Positions 11,761 to 24,514 are shown, counted from the stretch's first letter. The stretch is 64,000 bases of DNA from Flammula alnicola (GCA_015499995.1 JADNRV010000273.1:1-64000); one strand, 5' to 3'. Notes: generated by a model from the sequence alone, not told the origin. Translations and numbers: made by a program.

Positions 11761-12387
11761 ATGTCTACAAATGACCCCATCGCAAATTTTCATATCGCTG
11801 GCTCGAATGCATCGTGCGTTGCGTCCCAACATGTGAATAATCTCCTTATATTGACGATTTAAACCAGATATATATAATCCATCCAAGTTTCGACGATTAA
11901 AACGATTTGCAGCACAGACTCCAGAGTAACGTGTCAGGTTTTGTGAAGGTACGGGTGCTACCTCCTACCTCTATCCATTCGGAGCACTCATGCATCTTAG
12001 GCAGGAAGGCCAGGCATTCTAGTCTTCGATGGAGAAAAGGATTCCATCAAAATATTTCTTGAACATGCTAGAGGTAAATCACTCAGCGCTTCCTGTAAAT
12101 ACCCATCGTTGGGATTTACTGAGATCCCAGTTAAGGCTTGCGATATCTTGACTTTCATCATGTGGACACTAAGCTTTTCTCGGAAAACGCCAAATTGCGC
12201 CTGGCCGATGCCAAATGTGGCCTACAAGAGGTCGAGGACACGAGCGAGCTTATACGTCGGCTAGACATACTTGGAGAGAAGGAGTGGTTCAGAAAGCAAA
12301 TGGGAATGAGCAAAGGTGAATTAATCCAAATTTTTACTCGATTATGTTGCCGTGAATTCTTTTTTTGGTCAACAAATAGGCGAATAG
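11761..12387 (+). CDS. small DUF1115 / RWDD2-like protein, five exons
   Basis: I assembled exons 11761-11832, 11913-11948, 12001-12073, 12136-12315 and 12380-12387. All four introns have GT-AG ends and are 52-80 nt, and the frame stays open throughout, giving about 122 aa. Key pieces are NVSGFVKAGRPGILVFDGE, then IKIFLEHARGLRYLDF, and an acidic helical end ELIRRLDILGEKEW. A Gly-Lys/Arg-Pro-Gly-(I/V) turn followed by a small beta-alpha unit resembles the DUF1115 domain, which is found at the C-terminus of RWDD2 and Prp3. The RWD half of RWDD2 is absent, so this would be a stand-alone domain. Reading through the last intron would extend the protein to 12482. The function is unknown; the family assignment is moderate. 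Confidence 0.5.
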
Positions 12388-12982
12388 TCTTCGATGGCTC
12401 GTGCATACACCTGTCCCGTTCCACTGTTGACAACACTAGGAATATTGGGTCTGCAGATATTAAATCTGACACGGCAGCCTGATATTAAAACGATTCTGTC
12501 GACGCACCTAATCTAGTGCAGAATGGTCAAAGGTCCCAGACCACATCCGTTGGGGTATATGTTCGGCGCTCAACGGGAGAATGGTTGAGTGTCTGTCATC
12601 TTGCAGTTCAGGTCTGCATCCCACCATACCGGCCCCGTCTATACTTAATTCAATACTTCAGTTGGCGAGTTGCGCTGCATGTTTTTCTACGTCTTCGGGG
12701 AGCGGCAGGCCTCTGAGAGAGACACGAGCCTAGTCGCTCTGTATGTCTCTTTTCGCCCTTTGGCATGACCGATTTTGTATTAAATCCCTTTACGGCAATT
12801 TGATGTTGCACATATTCTGGCGTTCAGCCTGCGACCCTGATGCATTGGTTTCTCATTGATGGTTGTAATGAGTCTCGTGCGTCAGGGTCACTCAAGCGGA
12901 AAGAAAAACGTGTTTCCCCTTTGCCTCTGACTGTTTCATTCTCCAGCCTTCAACCCTAAGCTAGCCACTGTGCAGCGAAGGA
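12388..12982. other. intergenic region, no gene seen
   Basis: About 590 bp with short overlapping frames only. The last part presumably holds the promoter of the membrane protein gene starting at 12983. No motif was recognised. Confidence 0.4.
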
Positions 12983-14550
12983 ATGCCTTTGACGCTTGAT
13001 TATCGAGTGACTCGAACCTTCAAATGGCGTTGGTTCGCCCCCCTAGCCTTTCTGGGTGCCTTTATTACCCTTGTCTTTCTTATACTTATCAACAGTAAGC
13101 CCAATTCTGCTTTAAGCTTAGCACGTAGGAAATGACCTTGATTTCGTTTTACAGTCCCTTTAACCGGATATGAAACTGTCACCACTTTCCAAGATGACTT
13201 CAATGCTACGGAATGGCATTGGTTCTACCGCTTCATGCCCTTTCGGATCCCTAAACCTGGCTCTACATGTGACCCGCATGTCTTCAAAGTCGGCGATCCA
13301 TTTACCACGAATTATTCTTTTTTTGAATGGAACATCGACTCGATCATCCAACCCAACGCTGGAAATTCCGCGATCTCCTACACGGGCACACCACTTACTT
13401 TCTGCGATGTCGCCTCTATTTACGTCAATGGCGACCTGCATTCGTGGAACGTCGACTTCACTGTCGTGGTAACATGCGAACAGAATGACTTGTTCAAGGC
13501 GACCGCCAAAACATCCTTCTCCATGGGTCTTCTTCCAGGCCGATACTCGCCGCTGTTGGGGATGGTGCGGTATTACAACGACGGCACTAATGATACCAGA
13601 GGGCTGATTCTTGACAGTGGGTGCGTGGCAGATTGAAAGATGCAGATTGATAAACCACTAATGAACCTTGACTTGATGCCCTAGAATTCGAGCAGCATCG
13701 ACAGATCTCGGAACACGAGCATACAACGCTTTTGTAGGGTCTGGATCTACAACCCCAATGATTATCTCTTTGCACGCAGGTTTCGCGTATTGCCCCATGT
13801 CCCTTGGCCCCGCAGCGGCATGTGCCATAACCGCTCCAAAATTTGCCATTAGATATGCCGCAGCTGTCTATGCTAACGCAAGCATCCTACAATACGACAA
13901 CAATTACGCCATAGACCCAGTCCAGAATCCTTGGGTTTTAGACGCTGATACAGAGCAGCCGATTGTCAACCTCCTTCAGACTATCTATGCTTCCATTCGG
14001 GTTGACTTGGGAAATCCAAGTCTCAATAATTTCATCCTCCATCCATTGTTTCTCAACAGCACCATCATACCCGTTTTCCCTGCTACCCGGTGGAATCAAG
14101 ACAACAGCTCACGAAACGCGACCTTGTATGACGGATTTGCACATCTCGATCCCGACCTTTCAGTCAATGTCTCGGGACCTGCTCATATCCAAGTGGTTTA
14201 CCCATGTCGGTTCCAACAGCGCAAATCTCTCGGATCATTGGTTATATCCGTCTTGGTCGCCACTCTGAGCATGTTCTCGAGCGGATGGGCGTTGTTCATA
14301 TTGATTGCGACAGCTCTCGCTAAACGGGCTGACCCACTTGGTACGTCTGCCCATTGCTATTGGATAGTCGACGCCCTGTTTATAACCTCGTTCGCACTGC
14401 GCAGCCAATCGATGCGATGGCCATTGTAGTCGACATCGAATGAAAGTAGAACCAAGTTGGTTCGACGCTTACTACGACCCATATAAGCAAGAGGCGACAG
14501 AAGATGTGAGTCCTCCGAAAGAACATGTGTACCAACCCGTGGGCTCTTAA
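12983..14550 (+). CDS. basidiomycete orphan transmembrane protein
   Basis: The protein starts MPLTLDYRVTRTFKWRWFAP, runs into a membrane segment (LAFLGAFITLVFLILIN), then a long extracytoplasmic region with several N-x-S/T sites and conserved-looking Cys (STCDPHVF, LTFCDVASIY). A second membrane segment follows (SLVISVLVATLSMFSSGWALFILIATALAK), with a cytoplasmic tail. The final intron, from about 14341 to 14444, joins DPL to VEPSWFDAYYDPYKQEA in frame, and the protein ends VYQPVGS at 14550. This two-span layout with an N-terminal anchor and a YETV..F..DFN motif is one I associate with a family of unknown function in mushroom genomes. No enzymatic motif is visible. A cell-surface role is inferred from topology only. 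Confidence 0.75.
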
Positions 14551-14856
14551 ATTATAAACATATAATATAAGTACGGATCGATCTTTAGGACGCTAAACCT
14601 CGCTAAGATTGTGGTGAGAGTCAAGGTTTTCTGCTTATGTAACTAGCCAGGTTGTGAAATTTATATCGCGCAGAGTCAAGTTACCCAAAGACTGAAAGTA
14701 GTGGTTTGCAATAGTCTTTTTTTGTTCCAGCACCCCCCAATATACCGTATATCGGTTGATGAGGGGAATGAGTTTTTTTATCGTTAGCGTTGAAAACCGG
14801 CAACCCAAAAGTACAGCATATAGCACCTATATAGCCCGCCCTTTTCCTGAATAGGA
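14551..14856. other. 3' intergenic region between converging genes
   Basis: The membrane protein gene and the ICln gene run toward each other here. About 300 bp separates their stop codons and should hold both 3' ends. No gene is seen. Confidence 0.5.
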
Positions 14857-15782
14857 TCACGTTTTCTTTTCTTCTGCCTGTTCCTTTAGTGGGACAGTTT
14901 CACCTGGAGCTTCAGCCTCAGCCTCCTCCTCGTCGACTTCTGGCTGCAGTTTATGCGGATCGTAGATGATTGACTCGAGATGAGCGAGAGCTGCCTATAT
15001 GATGTGCAATGTAAAAAAGAGAGAGGACAGATGTCTAGTATGGCGCAAATCGATTGTCATTGAGGAAATCGCTGCGCACCCTCCCGACTTCACTGAGTTC
15101 TTCATTTTCGTCTCCATTGAAGGTCTCGAATGGAGACCCGTTGAGATCCACAAATGCTTCGTCTAGATCGTCCTCGTCACCTTGCGGGTCGGGGTGGAGA
15201 GATGCGCATTGCGATAATGCCTCGAAGATGGCTTCCACTACTCATAAAAAATGCTATAAAAAATCTGACAGAATGCATAAGGGCGCAATGACGTACGCGA
15301 TTCTGGATTTTGGGGCACGATCGTCAGCTCGCGCATGTCGGTAACTGCATCATCATCAGCGGCGACACCATTTTCTGTTCCGATGCTTTCGTCAAGTTGG
15401 CAATATATCGATGGACCAGATTCTCCGCGAGAGACTGCATGCAGTGTGATTGCTGGATATTCGATCTGGAAGCCGGCGCCTGTCGTTGACATGAACGCGA
15501 GTACACTATCGCAGTAGAAAACACATTATATCTGTCAATTGAAATGTTCAGCACATAAGTCTGACGAGCTAACCTAGTCAAAACATATAGAGTTCCTTGA
15601 ACAGCATTTTGGTTCGAGAAACTCTCGAGTGGTGGGTCAAGTGTGACAGATACATTTTCTTCCTTGTGTCTGATAACAGGTGGGATATCGTTGAAGGAGC
15701 TCGGCGTCGAGGCTACGAGCGTTGTGTGCTCCTCCTTGGTCACGAAATTTGGCAGGGCGGTTATCAGATTTACAGCAGGCAT
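14857..15782 (-). CDS. pICln / methylosome chaperone subunit
   Basis: pICln is the Sm-protein chaperone of the PRMT5 methylosome in snRNP assembly, first described as a swelling-related chloride conductance regulator. The start is MPAVNLITALPNFVTKEEHT at 15782. A PH-like domain follows, with TLYVLT and VLAFMSTTGAGFQIEYPAITLHAVSRG, the beta strands typical of ICln, then ELTIVPQNPES. After that comes an acidic region (GDEDDLDEAF, NGDENEELSEVGRVRSDF). The C-terminus is very acidic and ends KEQAEEKKT at 14857. The acidic tail is known to mimic RNA in contacts with Sm proteins. The gene has at least three introns. It shares a 155-bp divergent promoter with the SH3 protein gene. Confidence 0.87.
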
Positions 15783-15937
15783 GATGGAACTTTGAGGTTT
15801 TGGAGAAGGTCTACACCAAATTTAGTCGGTCCCGGATTTATCAGGTAAGTAGTAAAGTGCACAGCCACGGACGGTATCGCTTCGCCGAGCTGTGCTTGTG
15901 CTGCCGCCACCTCTTTGTTCTCATCCACATAGAAATC
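15783..15937. promoter_or_regulatory. divergent promoter, ICln / SH3 protein
   Basis: Only 155 bp separates the start codons of two oppositely oriented genes, so this stretch must serve both. No defined site was recognised. Confidence 0.5.
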
Positions 15938-16768
15938 ATGTCGCCTCAGGATCCACAAGCTGCTGCTCTCCTTGCTCATGTTGTCTCACAGATTGAGCAG
16001 AACGTCAACTTTCTTGCTTCGCAGAACTACATTTCCCAAGGAGATGCATCAGCCATCTTGACGAAGCTTCCTAATGTCGACGGCAATCGAAGTGCGGGCG
16101 GTATCTCTGGTTTGGCGGCACGTCTTTCCAACATGACCACCCGAAGTTCTGCCCCGGCTGCTCCTTCTGCTCTCCCACAAGCGAAAGCGCTCTGGGCATA
16201 TACTGGGGATGTAAGTCGTGCCTAATTTTCCTTTGTCGTTCAGGGCTAATTTAGCCGTTAGGACGCTGATGATCTCTCCTTCTCGCCGGGCGATATCATA
16301 GAGATCGTTGAAGAGACCAATGCTGACTGGTGGACTGGAAGAGTCCATGGAAAGCAAGGCCTCTTCCCATCTACATATGTGGAGAGATTAGCCGAACCTG
16401 GACCCATTCAATCCGGTGCTGCTACTCCAACGGCGAAGGCTTACAAACCTTTCGGAGCAGCGTATCATGGCGTCGGTGCCCCACCGCCTCCTGGACAAGG
16501 GGTCAACAATGTTGGTCTCCAAGAGGCCCCTGGGACTGAAGCAAAAAAGGACAAGTTTGGGAAGTACAAGAGCACTGTAAATGATTTTTATCTTATTACA
16601 TCCAACTGCCAATTGACCTCATTTCAGCTCGCTCACTCTGCCGTTGGAGGTGTTGGTTTCGGCGCTGGTAAGAAAAACTATATTTCAAGACCGCCGTCTG
16701 TTTGCTGACATGACGATTGCTCCGCAGGTTCGGCCATCGGTGGTGGCCTCGTTCGTGCCATCTTCTAG
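15938..16768 (+). CDS. SH3 domain protein of the Csh3/Lsb1/Pin3 type
   Basis: The protein has about 225 aa. An N-terminal helical segment (LAHVVSQIEQNVNFLASQNYISQ) is followed by an SH3 domain spliced across an intron: KALWAYTGD joins DADDLSFSPGDIIEIVEE, then DWWTGRVHGKQGLFPSTYVE. ALWAY replaces the usual ALYDY, and the WW pair and the GLFPSTYV end are present. A Gly/Pro-rich linker follows, and the last two small exons give LAHSAVGGVGFGAG and SAIGGGLVRAIF, a glycine-rich end usual for this group. Yeast Lsb1/Pin3 and fission yeast Csh3 bind actin-patch regulators (Las17/WASP), so a role in endocytic actin is likely. Start 15938 gives the family-like N-terminus. The stop is at 16766-16768. Confidence 0.87.
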
Positions 16769-19200
16769 ATATTTTCTTCTGCTTCGACTTCGGAAGGAAC
16801 GGAAATTCAGCTATGCAACTACTTACCTTATTTATTATACCCCCGCGGACTGCTGCATATTTTTGGACCCAGAATTTGAATTCAACGACGAATTCAGTTT
16901 TCAGCAACACCAATCGAGAAAGTTGGCGGCGTTCAAGTATAAATCAATGCTATAGTACAAATTACAGAGTCATGTTCTTCCTTATCTGGTTGAGTTTGAG
17001 AATTGAGTCACCTCGTAGTCGGTATACTGTCACTGTTTCCAGAAGTCCTGTAGCCAAAGAAACTTCAAGGAACTAGTACTGAGAAATCAGGTTACTATTG
17101 GCCTCCCGCAAAATGAATGATTGCGGAACAGATAAACCGGTATCAAAACCTGACGAGAATCTTGGTGAATAGTCTTAAGTGGCAGACTAGCTAATAGGAG
17201 AAAAGCTGGAAGATCCCCTTGCCGATTTCCAGTAAATCAATGTTAGCTACCCACTTTAGTAAGAAAGATGCAGATGGTTGCGTATGATTTGCTGCGAGTA
17301 AATCCGGGGAGAGATTCCGTTGAGAGTGAGTTGCACGTACAACGACCCCAGAGATGCGAGCGCATTCACGCTAATGCCGCGCATATGCGTATGACGCATA
17401 GTTCCAAAAGGCCGTTTAGAGGTCGGGAACAGGACTCCGATTGGAGGAAGTGACTTCAAGTGAGGCAAGTTCACGAGATGTGGACCCACAGCAGCGTGAC
17501 TGCGCTATAAGGCAATATTGTGACAATTGAGTCAGGAACAGCGGTGCAATTGATCATCCAAGTACTGCTTCTGTCGGAGACCTGGGGACAAGTCTGATAA
17601 TGAACTTGGGAAGATTGATAAACGACGTTCGCGCCAGACCGGAAGGAAGGAATCCGAGATCAAGTGTTTGATGATTATCGTCTGTCGGGGATCCGTGGGC
17701 ATGATACGAGTAGCGAGGAAGAGCCAGGTGCTTGTTTTATAAGTAGTACGGGTGCACTATGTGCTTGCAACATGGATGGAAACTTCGTCACCGGTGATAT
17801 CCAGCAAGTGAAAGAGTCACATATTGGTGCCTCGAAGCGTCTCAGCCTCAGCTCGGATCATATGGGGGTTGGTGGAGTTCAAACCATCTGATATTGGGGA
17901 TGAATCCAGTCCGTGAGCAGAGAGAATGCGGCGTAATTGTCATACATGTATGCGGTTTTGAAATATTTCAATCAAACTTGCGAGCTCGGACCCCCCAGTA
18001 AGAGCAAAAATATCCAGTTTCTGCACGGCGGAGGGTCGGCCTCACTGACTTTCACCCCCTTGTGGTCCTAGCTATAGGATGGCTGGTTGAACATGAAGCA
18101 GCTGCCACAAAATCAAATGGCGGCGACAGGAACCTGTGTTTGGCGTTACAAAATAATCCAAATACTTACATAAGCTTGATCAATTGTACACGTGTTGCGT
18201 GCGCGCCTAACAAATCAAGTTCAACTTAAACTTGAAGGTTTGACAGAAATCAAACAGACCGAGCGCTCAACGTTAACGTTAAGGTTCAACGGTCAACTGG
18301 CTATCGCCGTGGTTCTTCTGGTCATTGACTCAACTTGGCAGTGCTTCCAGTCCTGCCTGACACCGCAGTGGCCACTGGCAAGTCTTGGTCATTAGCAATC
18401 GGCATTCATTTTTTTTCGTGGCTAGGAAAGTGTCTGAAAGGCGATATACTCCTCAGGTGTCCTCTTGGTCTGCCACCAGTTGTTTCAACTTTCTCTTATC
18501 TTTATTAAAACTTGAGGTAAGAGAACGGCAAGAGTTGGCGTTCGCACTCAACTGTCGTGAAACGAACACCCCAGGTTGACTCCACGAAGGCTCTGTGAGT
18601 CCTCATTCTTACTAAACATGACCTATGTGCAGATCAATCCCGGAAAGTGTAGCGTCACAGCCACCATACTTAAATGGCCTTGCAACACTTCATTACGTGT
18701 TTTGGCGGCGTAAACCCTTGGTTCAAACTGAAGATGAAGCCCCCATGATGGGACATCCTTGGGCTTTAATTGAACGCCGATGCAGGATAATGAATAATCG
18801 TTGGACTATAGCATAAATCCCAGATGCCCCGATCTATCTTTCTCCCTACTCTTTCTACAGCCTATGTCGCCCGTGACGATTTTGGAGGCGAGCCCCCTTC
18901 TCTGTGTCTATGGTTGCACGGCCTCCCACTCTTTTCTAGCACCCTTCTTGGCTACCCCGCTCCGATCAACTCAACGGATCAATGTGGATTTCTGACATTG
19001 GACAACGGTCAACTCGCGGATGGCAATTGCGGTCATGTTTCATTCTTGCGATAATACACGAGTATCGCATTGGATGGGTGGTATATCCTCTCCTGTATTT
19101 AAGCGCGGCATGTTATTGTCAACTAATCACTACCTTTCAACTTCCAAGCCCTTTGAACCTTCAGCAACTGACCTATTTCGAGTGTCGGATATCTTCAGTA
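16769..19200. other. gene-poor stretch of 2.4 kb
   Basis: I found no spliced gene here. There are only short overlapping frames with no recognisable protein. The part around 18220-18310 is rich in GTTCAAC/CAACGTT-like words, resembling the 7-bp repeats upstream of the F-box genes. The last few hundred bases should contain the promoter of the DUF6593 gene. Decayed mobile DNA is possible but no terminal repeats were seen. Confidence 0.4.
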
Positions 19201-19940
19201 ATGCATACAAACAACCCTTTCGCTCAAGGTGGCTGGTACAACCCTGAAAACCCGAAATCGATAAACACCCCTTCCTGGAGCACCCCGCCTATCCGACAAC
19301 CATCCGTCTTCGGAGCTCTTCCATCTCTGGACACGCCTTCTCCAGAATTGGGACCTGTGACATTTCGTCTTGCACCCGCCTATCCCGACATCCTCAATTG
19401 TTTTCTTTTCACGCCACGAGGAGTACCCTATCTCGAAATTGTTACCGACCATCGTTCTGCTAGAGTCTGCACTTACTTCCGCAAAGGCGACGGTACTCTG
19501 TTAGCGTTCATTGAATGGGAACAGCAGGCGACAGTCACTATTTCTGGTATCATCAGTAAAGAACCTGTCAATCAGTGGCTTGCCCATTCGCCGGACAAAA
19601 TGTACGGTGCATATTCTCGTTCTCAAATCCCGTCGCTGTCCTGATTCGTTGTTTCTCACTAGGAGGAGGATGATGTTTGTGAAGAACCGTCCATTTACTT
19701 GGGTGGAGCAAGCCAATCAAATATCCGTACGAGCAATAATATTTTCCTCCCTCATAAATGCGACTTACTCATAAACCACAGCTTTTTGCAGTTGGATCCG
19801 TGATTCAACATCCTATTGGGACAATCTCTCGGCGAACGAACTACGTGATTTTAGAGCTAACGTCTGAGGCAATGCAAGCCGGTTTACTGGAGTCATCTAT
19901 CGTCGCCACCGTGCTCTTGCAATCAGGGAGGCTCGGTTAG
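19201..19940 (+). CDS. DUF6593-type basidiomycete protein
   Basis: Three exons join in frame. The first starts MHTNNPFAQGGWYNPENP and runs to SPDK. The second gives MRRMMFVKNRPFTWVEQANQIS. The third gives LFAVGSVIQHPIGTISR through LLESSIVATVLLQ and stops at 19940. The product is about 215 aa with no signal peptide and no membrane segment. The order LRLAP-like strand, YFRKGDGTLLAFIEW, an Arg-Met-Met strand before a Trp, and a final (I/V)VATVLL helix or strand fits the DUF6593 family, which is widespread in mushrooms and has no known function. The N-terminal 60 residues are Pro/Ser-rich and probably disordered. Confidence 0.65.
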
Positions 19941-21848
19941 TCTCAGTGTCATCAAAGTGACATCCTAAATTATTTTATTTATTACATGCCTTTGCAATAT
20001 ATATTAATCCATACCTACATCTACAAGTCATCCAATATATCTTATATGTGTATTAAATGCTATAAGTAACACCCCGCTGGTTCTGTGGTGTAGCGAAGGC
20101 TGATTTTCACTGAATAACAGTCATGATTAGCAAGACAAGTTTCCGCACCTTCAGTTACGAGTCCGAATGAAATGAGGATTCGTTCTTATAGCGGCCCACC
20201 CCAGCTAATTTTGGGCCATGTAACGTTTATGCAGCCGGTAACTTCCGATGTTTGTTTTAATTAATTTGTAAGCCGCTTATCTCCGAGGGCTATTTTTAGT
20301 TTCCTCACAGCCGCTGTTCAGTTTCAGGTGTTTGGACGATCACTACCTCCCACCACCGCCCATACCTATCGACGGCCCATAAGGATCCCCATGTACAACG
20401 AGAGGAAAGCCAGCACATCGCTCCTCGGCAATCGCGACCCAACTTGCCAGCCTTCAGCAATAGCACGACAGTTTCCGTTGGCCACGTAGGATGGATGTAT
20501 GGGACGGAAAACAGGAACGCATGGGGGCCGTGCAGTGGGAGGCCCAGCAGATAGGTTGCTCACTAACCTCGCACTACTTACCCTGTACCCTCCTACACAG
20601 TTTCCTGGGCTACGAACCCCGTGCTTCGCCCTTTTGCTGCTCTTTCGACATTGCAAGCATCCCGGATGCTACCAGCCCCGACGTATATATATATATCGGC
20701 GAAGCCAGCCACGCAAAATGCGCCCACACCCCCGCCAAACCATCACTTAACGCCGACCCTCGCCCATGCGAAGACAAATGCAATCCCAACAGGTGATCCA
20801 GATGGGGCCGTCTACGCTTCTCCGTTGATCAGGTTTGGGTTAGAGCGCTCTGAATATAGGATCATTGCCCAGGATGGAGGCTTGTACCAGTAGATTTTTC
20901 TTGAATATATCTCTCTGAAGCCCAAAAACTTGAAAATGAAACGGCCATTTTGGACCTTATTGATTGGCAGAAATGTTATGGGCTGGATTGTCCCCTCGAC
21001 CAACTACTTGGCATAACGAAAGCAACAGACACTGTGAAGGGCCGCCCACTCACGCTGTTCGACGTCAACGACGCACTCATACCGATCAGCGACGCGTATA
21101 TGCTATACCCTCTAGTCCAGGCTTTTAACCTCCGCATTTTCTTCAGCTGAAGTGCCCTCCTCCTTGTCGTCAACATTCATCGCATTTAGTTTCATCCTCG
21201 TCTTGGAAATCTCCTCGTCCACGTATCCCACCCTACGTTTGAGCTTGGGCTCTGCCTTCGAGATGGCCCTCCTCGTTATTGCAGGTCAACATACATGTGG
21301 GTAGTGTCATTCTATGTATGAGCAGTGAGCAGTGCTCTGAGCAGGAGAAAGGACTCGTATATGCCGTGCGTAGGCAATGGCCCACTTACAAGTAATTTTG
21401 GTAAAGTAAGCGCCTGTTCGGCGCCAAAATTAGCGTAGATCTCCCGGGCTCAGTTGACCATGTGGGCGGATGTTGAGTCAACGAGATGACAATATGTGCT
21501 TGGGTAACCAGGACGCTCTATATGAAAAAGATAGACAAACACAGCTGGTAAGATGTGGCGAGGTTGGTGACTCTGCCACTGACTGACAGTGACTGACAGT
21601 GTTACAGTACTTAATGGTCACGTTAGAGGGAGCGTTGGGGCACGTCGGGTCACCGTCACTCGGAGTTAACGCGTTGACGGGTCGCGTCGGACTCGGTTAC
21701 TAAATCCGTTCTATAGCCGAAGGCGTTTCCCCATTGTTTTCCCAACCCAGAGGTTCAGTACTAGTTTCGGGATCCTGCATAGTCATTCAGAGGAGGCGCA
21801 GAACACACACAACAACCCGCGCACATGTAATTGACAAGAAGCTATACA
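19941..21848. other. gene-poor stretch of 1.9 kb
   Basis: No gene is supported. A short TA dinucleotide run lies near 20686-20697. Direct copies of TGACTGACAGTG lie near 21580-21601, close to short repeated GTCA/GTCG words. The last 100-200 bp presumably include the promoter of the biotin gene. Confidence 0.4.
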
Positions 21849-24494
21849 ATGTCAAGCCTCTTCCAGCATCTTCGCATACACCAAGTGTTTGGCGCAAACA
21901 CGAACGTCGGAAAAACGATCCTCACGACTGCACTGGTTCGTGCTTCCGCCCAGCGAGGAAAGAAAGTCTTCTATCTCAAGCCAGTCAGTACAGGGCCATT
22001 GGAGGATGCTGATGACTAGTGAGTACATTAATTAATCTTTCACGTACCTGGGACGTAACCCACGGGCCACATATAGTCATGTAAACCAATACACCGCAAA
22101 ATATGCGCGTTCAATACATGCAGAGTGTCTTTTTCGATACGATGAACCAGTCAGCCCGCATCTGGCCCTTAAAATGAAGGATATAGAGAGCACTGTAAGT
22201 ATCCAAACTTTCAAGTGGACTTCCATGAACTAAAATCATATCAGCCCCCCTCCGACGAGACTTTTATTAATTCCGTCGCGAATCGCATTAGAACACATGC
22301 AAGAAGCACCATGGGGCCTGCTCACATGTATGTGGAAACTGCAGGAGGTAAGGATGGCTTTTCATATGAACCCGTCATAACTCGACGTTATTCATATTTT
22401 GTAACAACAGTATTCATCGAGCTGATCAAAGAACTCCCCCAGGTGTCCACAGTCCTGCTTTGTCTGGGACGAGCCAGGCAGACTGTTATCGACCTTTGTT
22501 CCTTCCGACCGTCCTGATTGGAGATTCTAACCTTGGAGGCATCTCGTCAACCATCTCGTCGTATGAATCCCTCCTTCTTCGTGGGTATATCATCGATGCC
22601 GTTGTGCTCTTCCGTGACGAATATTATCGGAATTGGGAATACCTGAAGCCCTATTTTGCGGAGCGTGGAATTTTCCTGGCCACGGTAGACCACCCTCCAT
22701 CCCAATTGTCGGACGCATCGGAAGATTTCGCCTCCACGGAAAAATATTACGAATCAATTGTATCCCAGCCAACAGACGGTGTAGGCAGCGTCGTCGACCA
22801 TCTTGACGTTTGCCATACCCAGCGCCTACAAGAATTGGAATCTATGCCACGTCGAACCCTTCAAAATATTTGGTGGCCATTCGTCCAACACGGTTTCGTC
22901 AAGGAAGAGAAGGATGTCACTGTTATCGACAGCGCATATTCCGACTTTTTCAGCACCACCAATAAAACTGCTCTCGGCAATGCGTCTTCTCAAGAAAGCA
23001 TTCTTTCGCCCCAGTACGATGGTTCTGCCTCCTGGTGGACACAAACCGTGGGACATGCACATCCATCGCTCACCCTTGCAGCTGCCAAAGCTAGTGGACG
23101 CTATGGGCATGTGATGTTTCCTCAAGCAGTACATCTACCAGCCTTGAAGCTCGCTGAACGTTTGATTCAAGATGGCCCAGGGAAAGGATGGGCCAGCCGT
23201 GCTTTCTTCTCCGATAATGGGTCGACTGGTATGGAGGTCGCTATTAAAATGGCTCTCAGGGCTTTCACAGTCCGCCAGCACGGACTAGAAAACGACGAAA
23301 AGAAGGAGCTCGGCATTTTAGGTCTGAAAGGAAGCTATCACGGAGACACAATTGGTGCCATGGACGCCTGTGAAGAAGGGGTCTACACTTGCGAATGGCA
23401 CGACGCTAAAGGGTATTGGTTTGATCCTCCCACTGTCGGCATCGCGGACGGAGAGGTGGTCATTAACGTTCCGGCTACCTTAGCCTCGTTTTCGCAGTCC
23501 AGTGCCATCAAAGCAGAGTCACTTGCATGGGTCTACGACGTCGAAAATCGCTTGCACACACCGCTTGCTCGAGCATATGCGATGTACATAACCCGTGCCC
23601 TGGATGCCCTGAAGCAACGTGGCGGCCCCAGGCTCGCCGCATTGGTCATCGAACCTCTCATCATGGGCGCAGGAGGCATGCTGTTTGTCGACCCACTTTT
23701 CCAGCGAGTCCTAGTCGATACCGCTCGTGGCCGACGTTCTGGTTCCTCTTCGCGGTGGTCTGGCATTCCCGTCATCTTCGACGAGGTATTCGTAGGCCTC
23801 AATCGCATCGGCATGGAGAGCACGGGCCCCCTCCTCGGGGTCTACCCCGACATTTCAGTCAACGCCAAGGTCCTTACGGGCGGCCTTCTGCCCCTCGCGG
23901 TAACCCTTGCCTCGAAGTCCATTTTCGAAGCATTTCTCAGCGATAACAAAGCTGATGCGCTGCTGCATGGACACTCGTATACAGCCCATCCTATTGGATG
24001 CGAGGTTGCAAACGAAACCCTTGCGTTGATAGACAAATTGGCGTTGAGCGACGACTGGATATCAGCACAAGCAAATTGGGCCAAACCGGATGGTTCGAAG
24101 AGTCCGGTTTGGAGCTTGTGGGATCCAAATTTCATCACGGCAATCTCGAAGCTTCCACAAGTCAAGGAAACCATGACACTGGGTTCGGTATTGTCGATAA
24201 AATTTGAAGACAAGGCTGCTGGTATGTTTCTTCACCTATCAAACTTATTTTTATACTCATTGACTGTTTGTATGCGCAGGATACACCTCGCAATCCGCAC
24301 AAGCCCTCCTACAATCCTTGAATATATCTTCGCAAGAGGATGGAACCCTGTCTTCAGCACCAGGAGGCGCGCCGTTCGGAGTGCATTTCAGGACTCTAGG
24401 CGACGTCGCGTATTTTATCACAAGTCTAAATACAAGCTCGTCGGTCATTAGATCTATAGAAGACAAAATCTGGAAAACCCTAACAAGTACATAA
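21849..24494 (+). CDS. bifunctional dethiobiotin synthetase / DAPA aminotransferase
   Basis: One polypeptide carries two successive steps of biotin synthesis, as in plant BIO3-BIO1 and some fungi. The N-terminal dethiobiotin synthetase has a P-loop (VFGANTNVGKTILTTAL), KPVSTGPLED, and ETAGG joined over an intron to VHSPALSGTSQADCY, then PTVLIGDSNLGGISST. The C-terminal aminotransferase has QNIWWPFVQHGFV, YDGSASWWTQTVGHAHP, SDNGSTGMEVAIKMA, GSYHGDTIGAMD, IFDEVFVGLNRIGM, and the PLP-lysine region NAKVLTGGLLPLAVTLASK, then HGHSYTAHPIGC. A final intron at about 24222-24280 restores the frame to GYTSQSAQALLQSL and ends at 24494. Start 21849 gives MSSLFQHLRIHQVFGAN; an in-frame ATG six codons upstream also exists. 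The domain order is the eukaryotic one. Confidence 0.93.
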
Positions 24495-24514
24495 AATATT
24501 ACAGAAATAGATGA

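Noticed and set aside
17250..18800. Several frames of 60-75 codons as small genes
   Set aside because: They overlap in many frames, have no splice partners that extend them, and no recognisable composition.
20490..20900. Overlapping frames of about 90-100 codons near a TA run
   Set aside because: Three overlapping frames of similar length with no motif; GC-rich stretch alone explains them.
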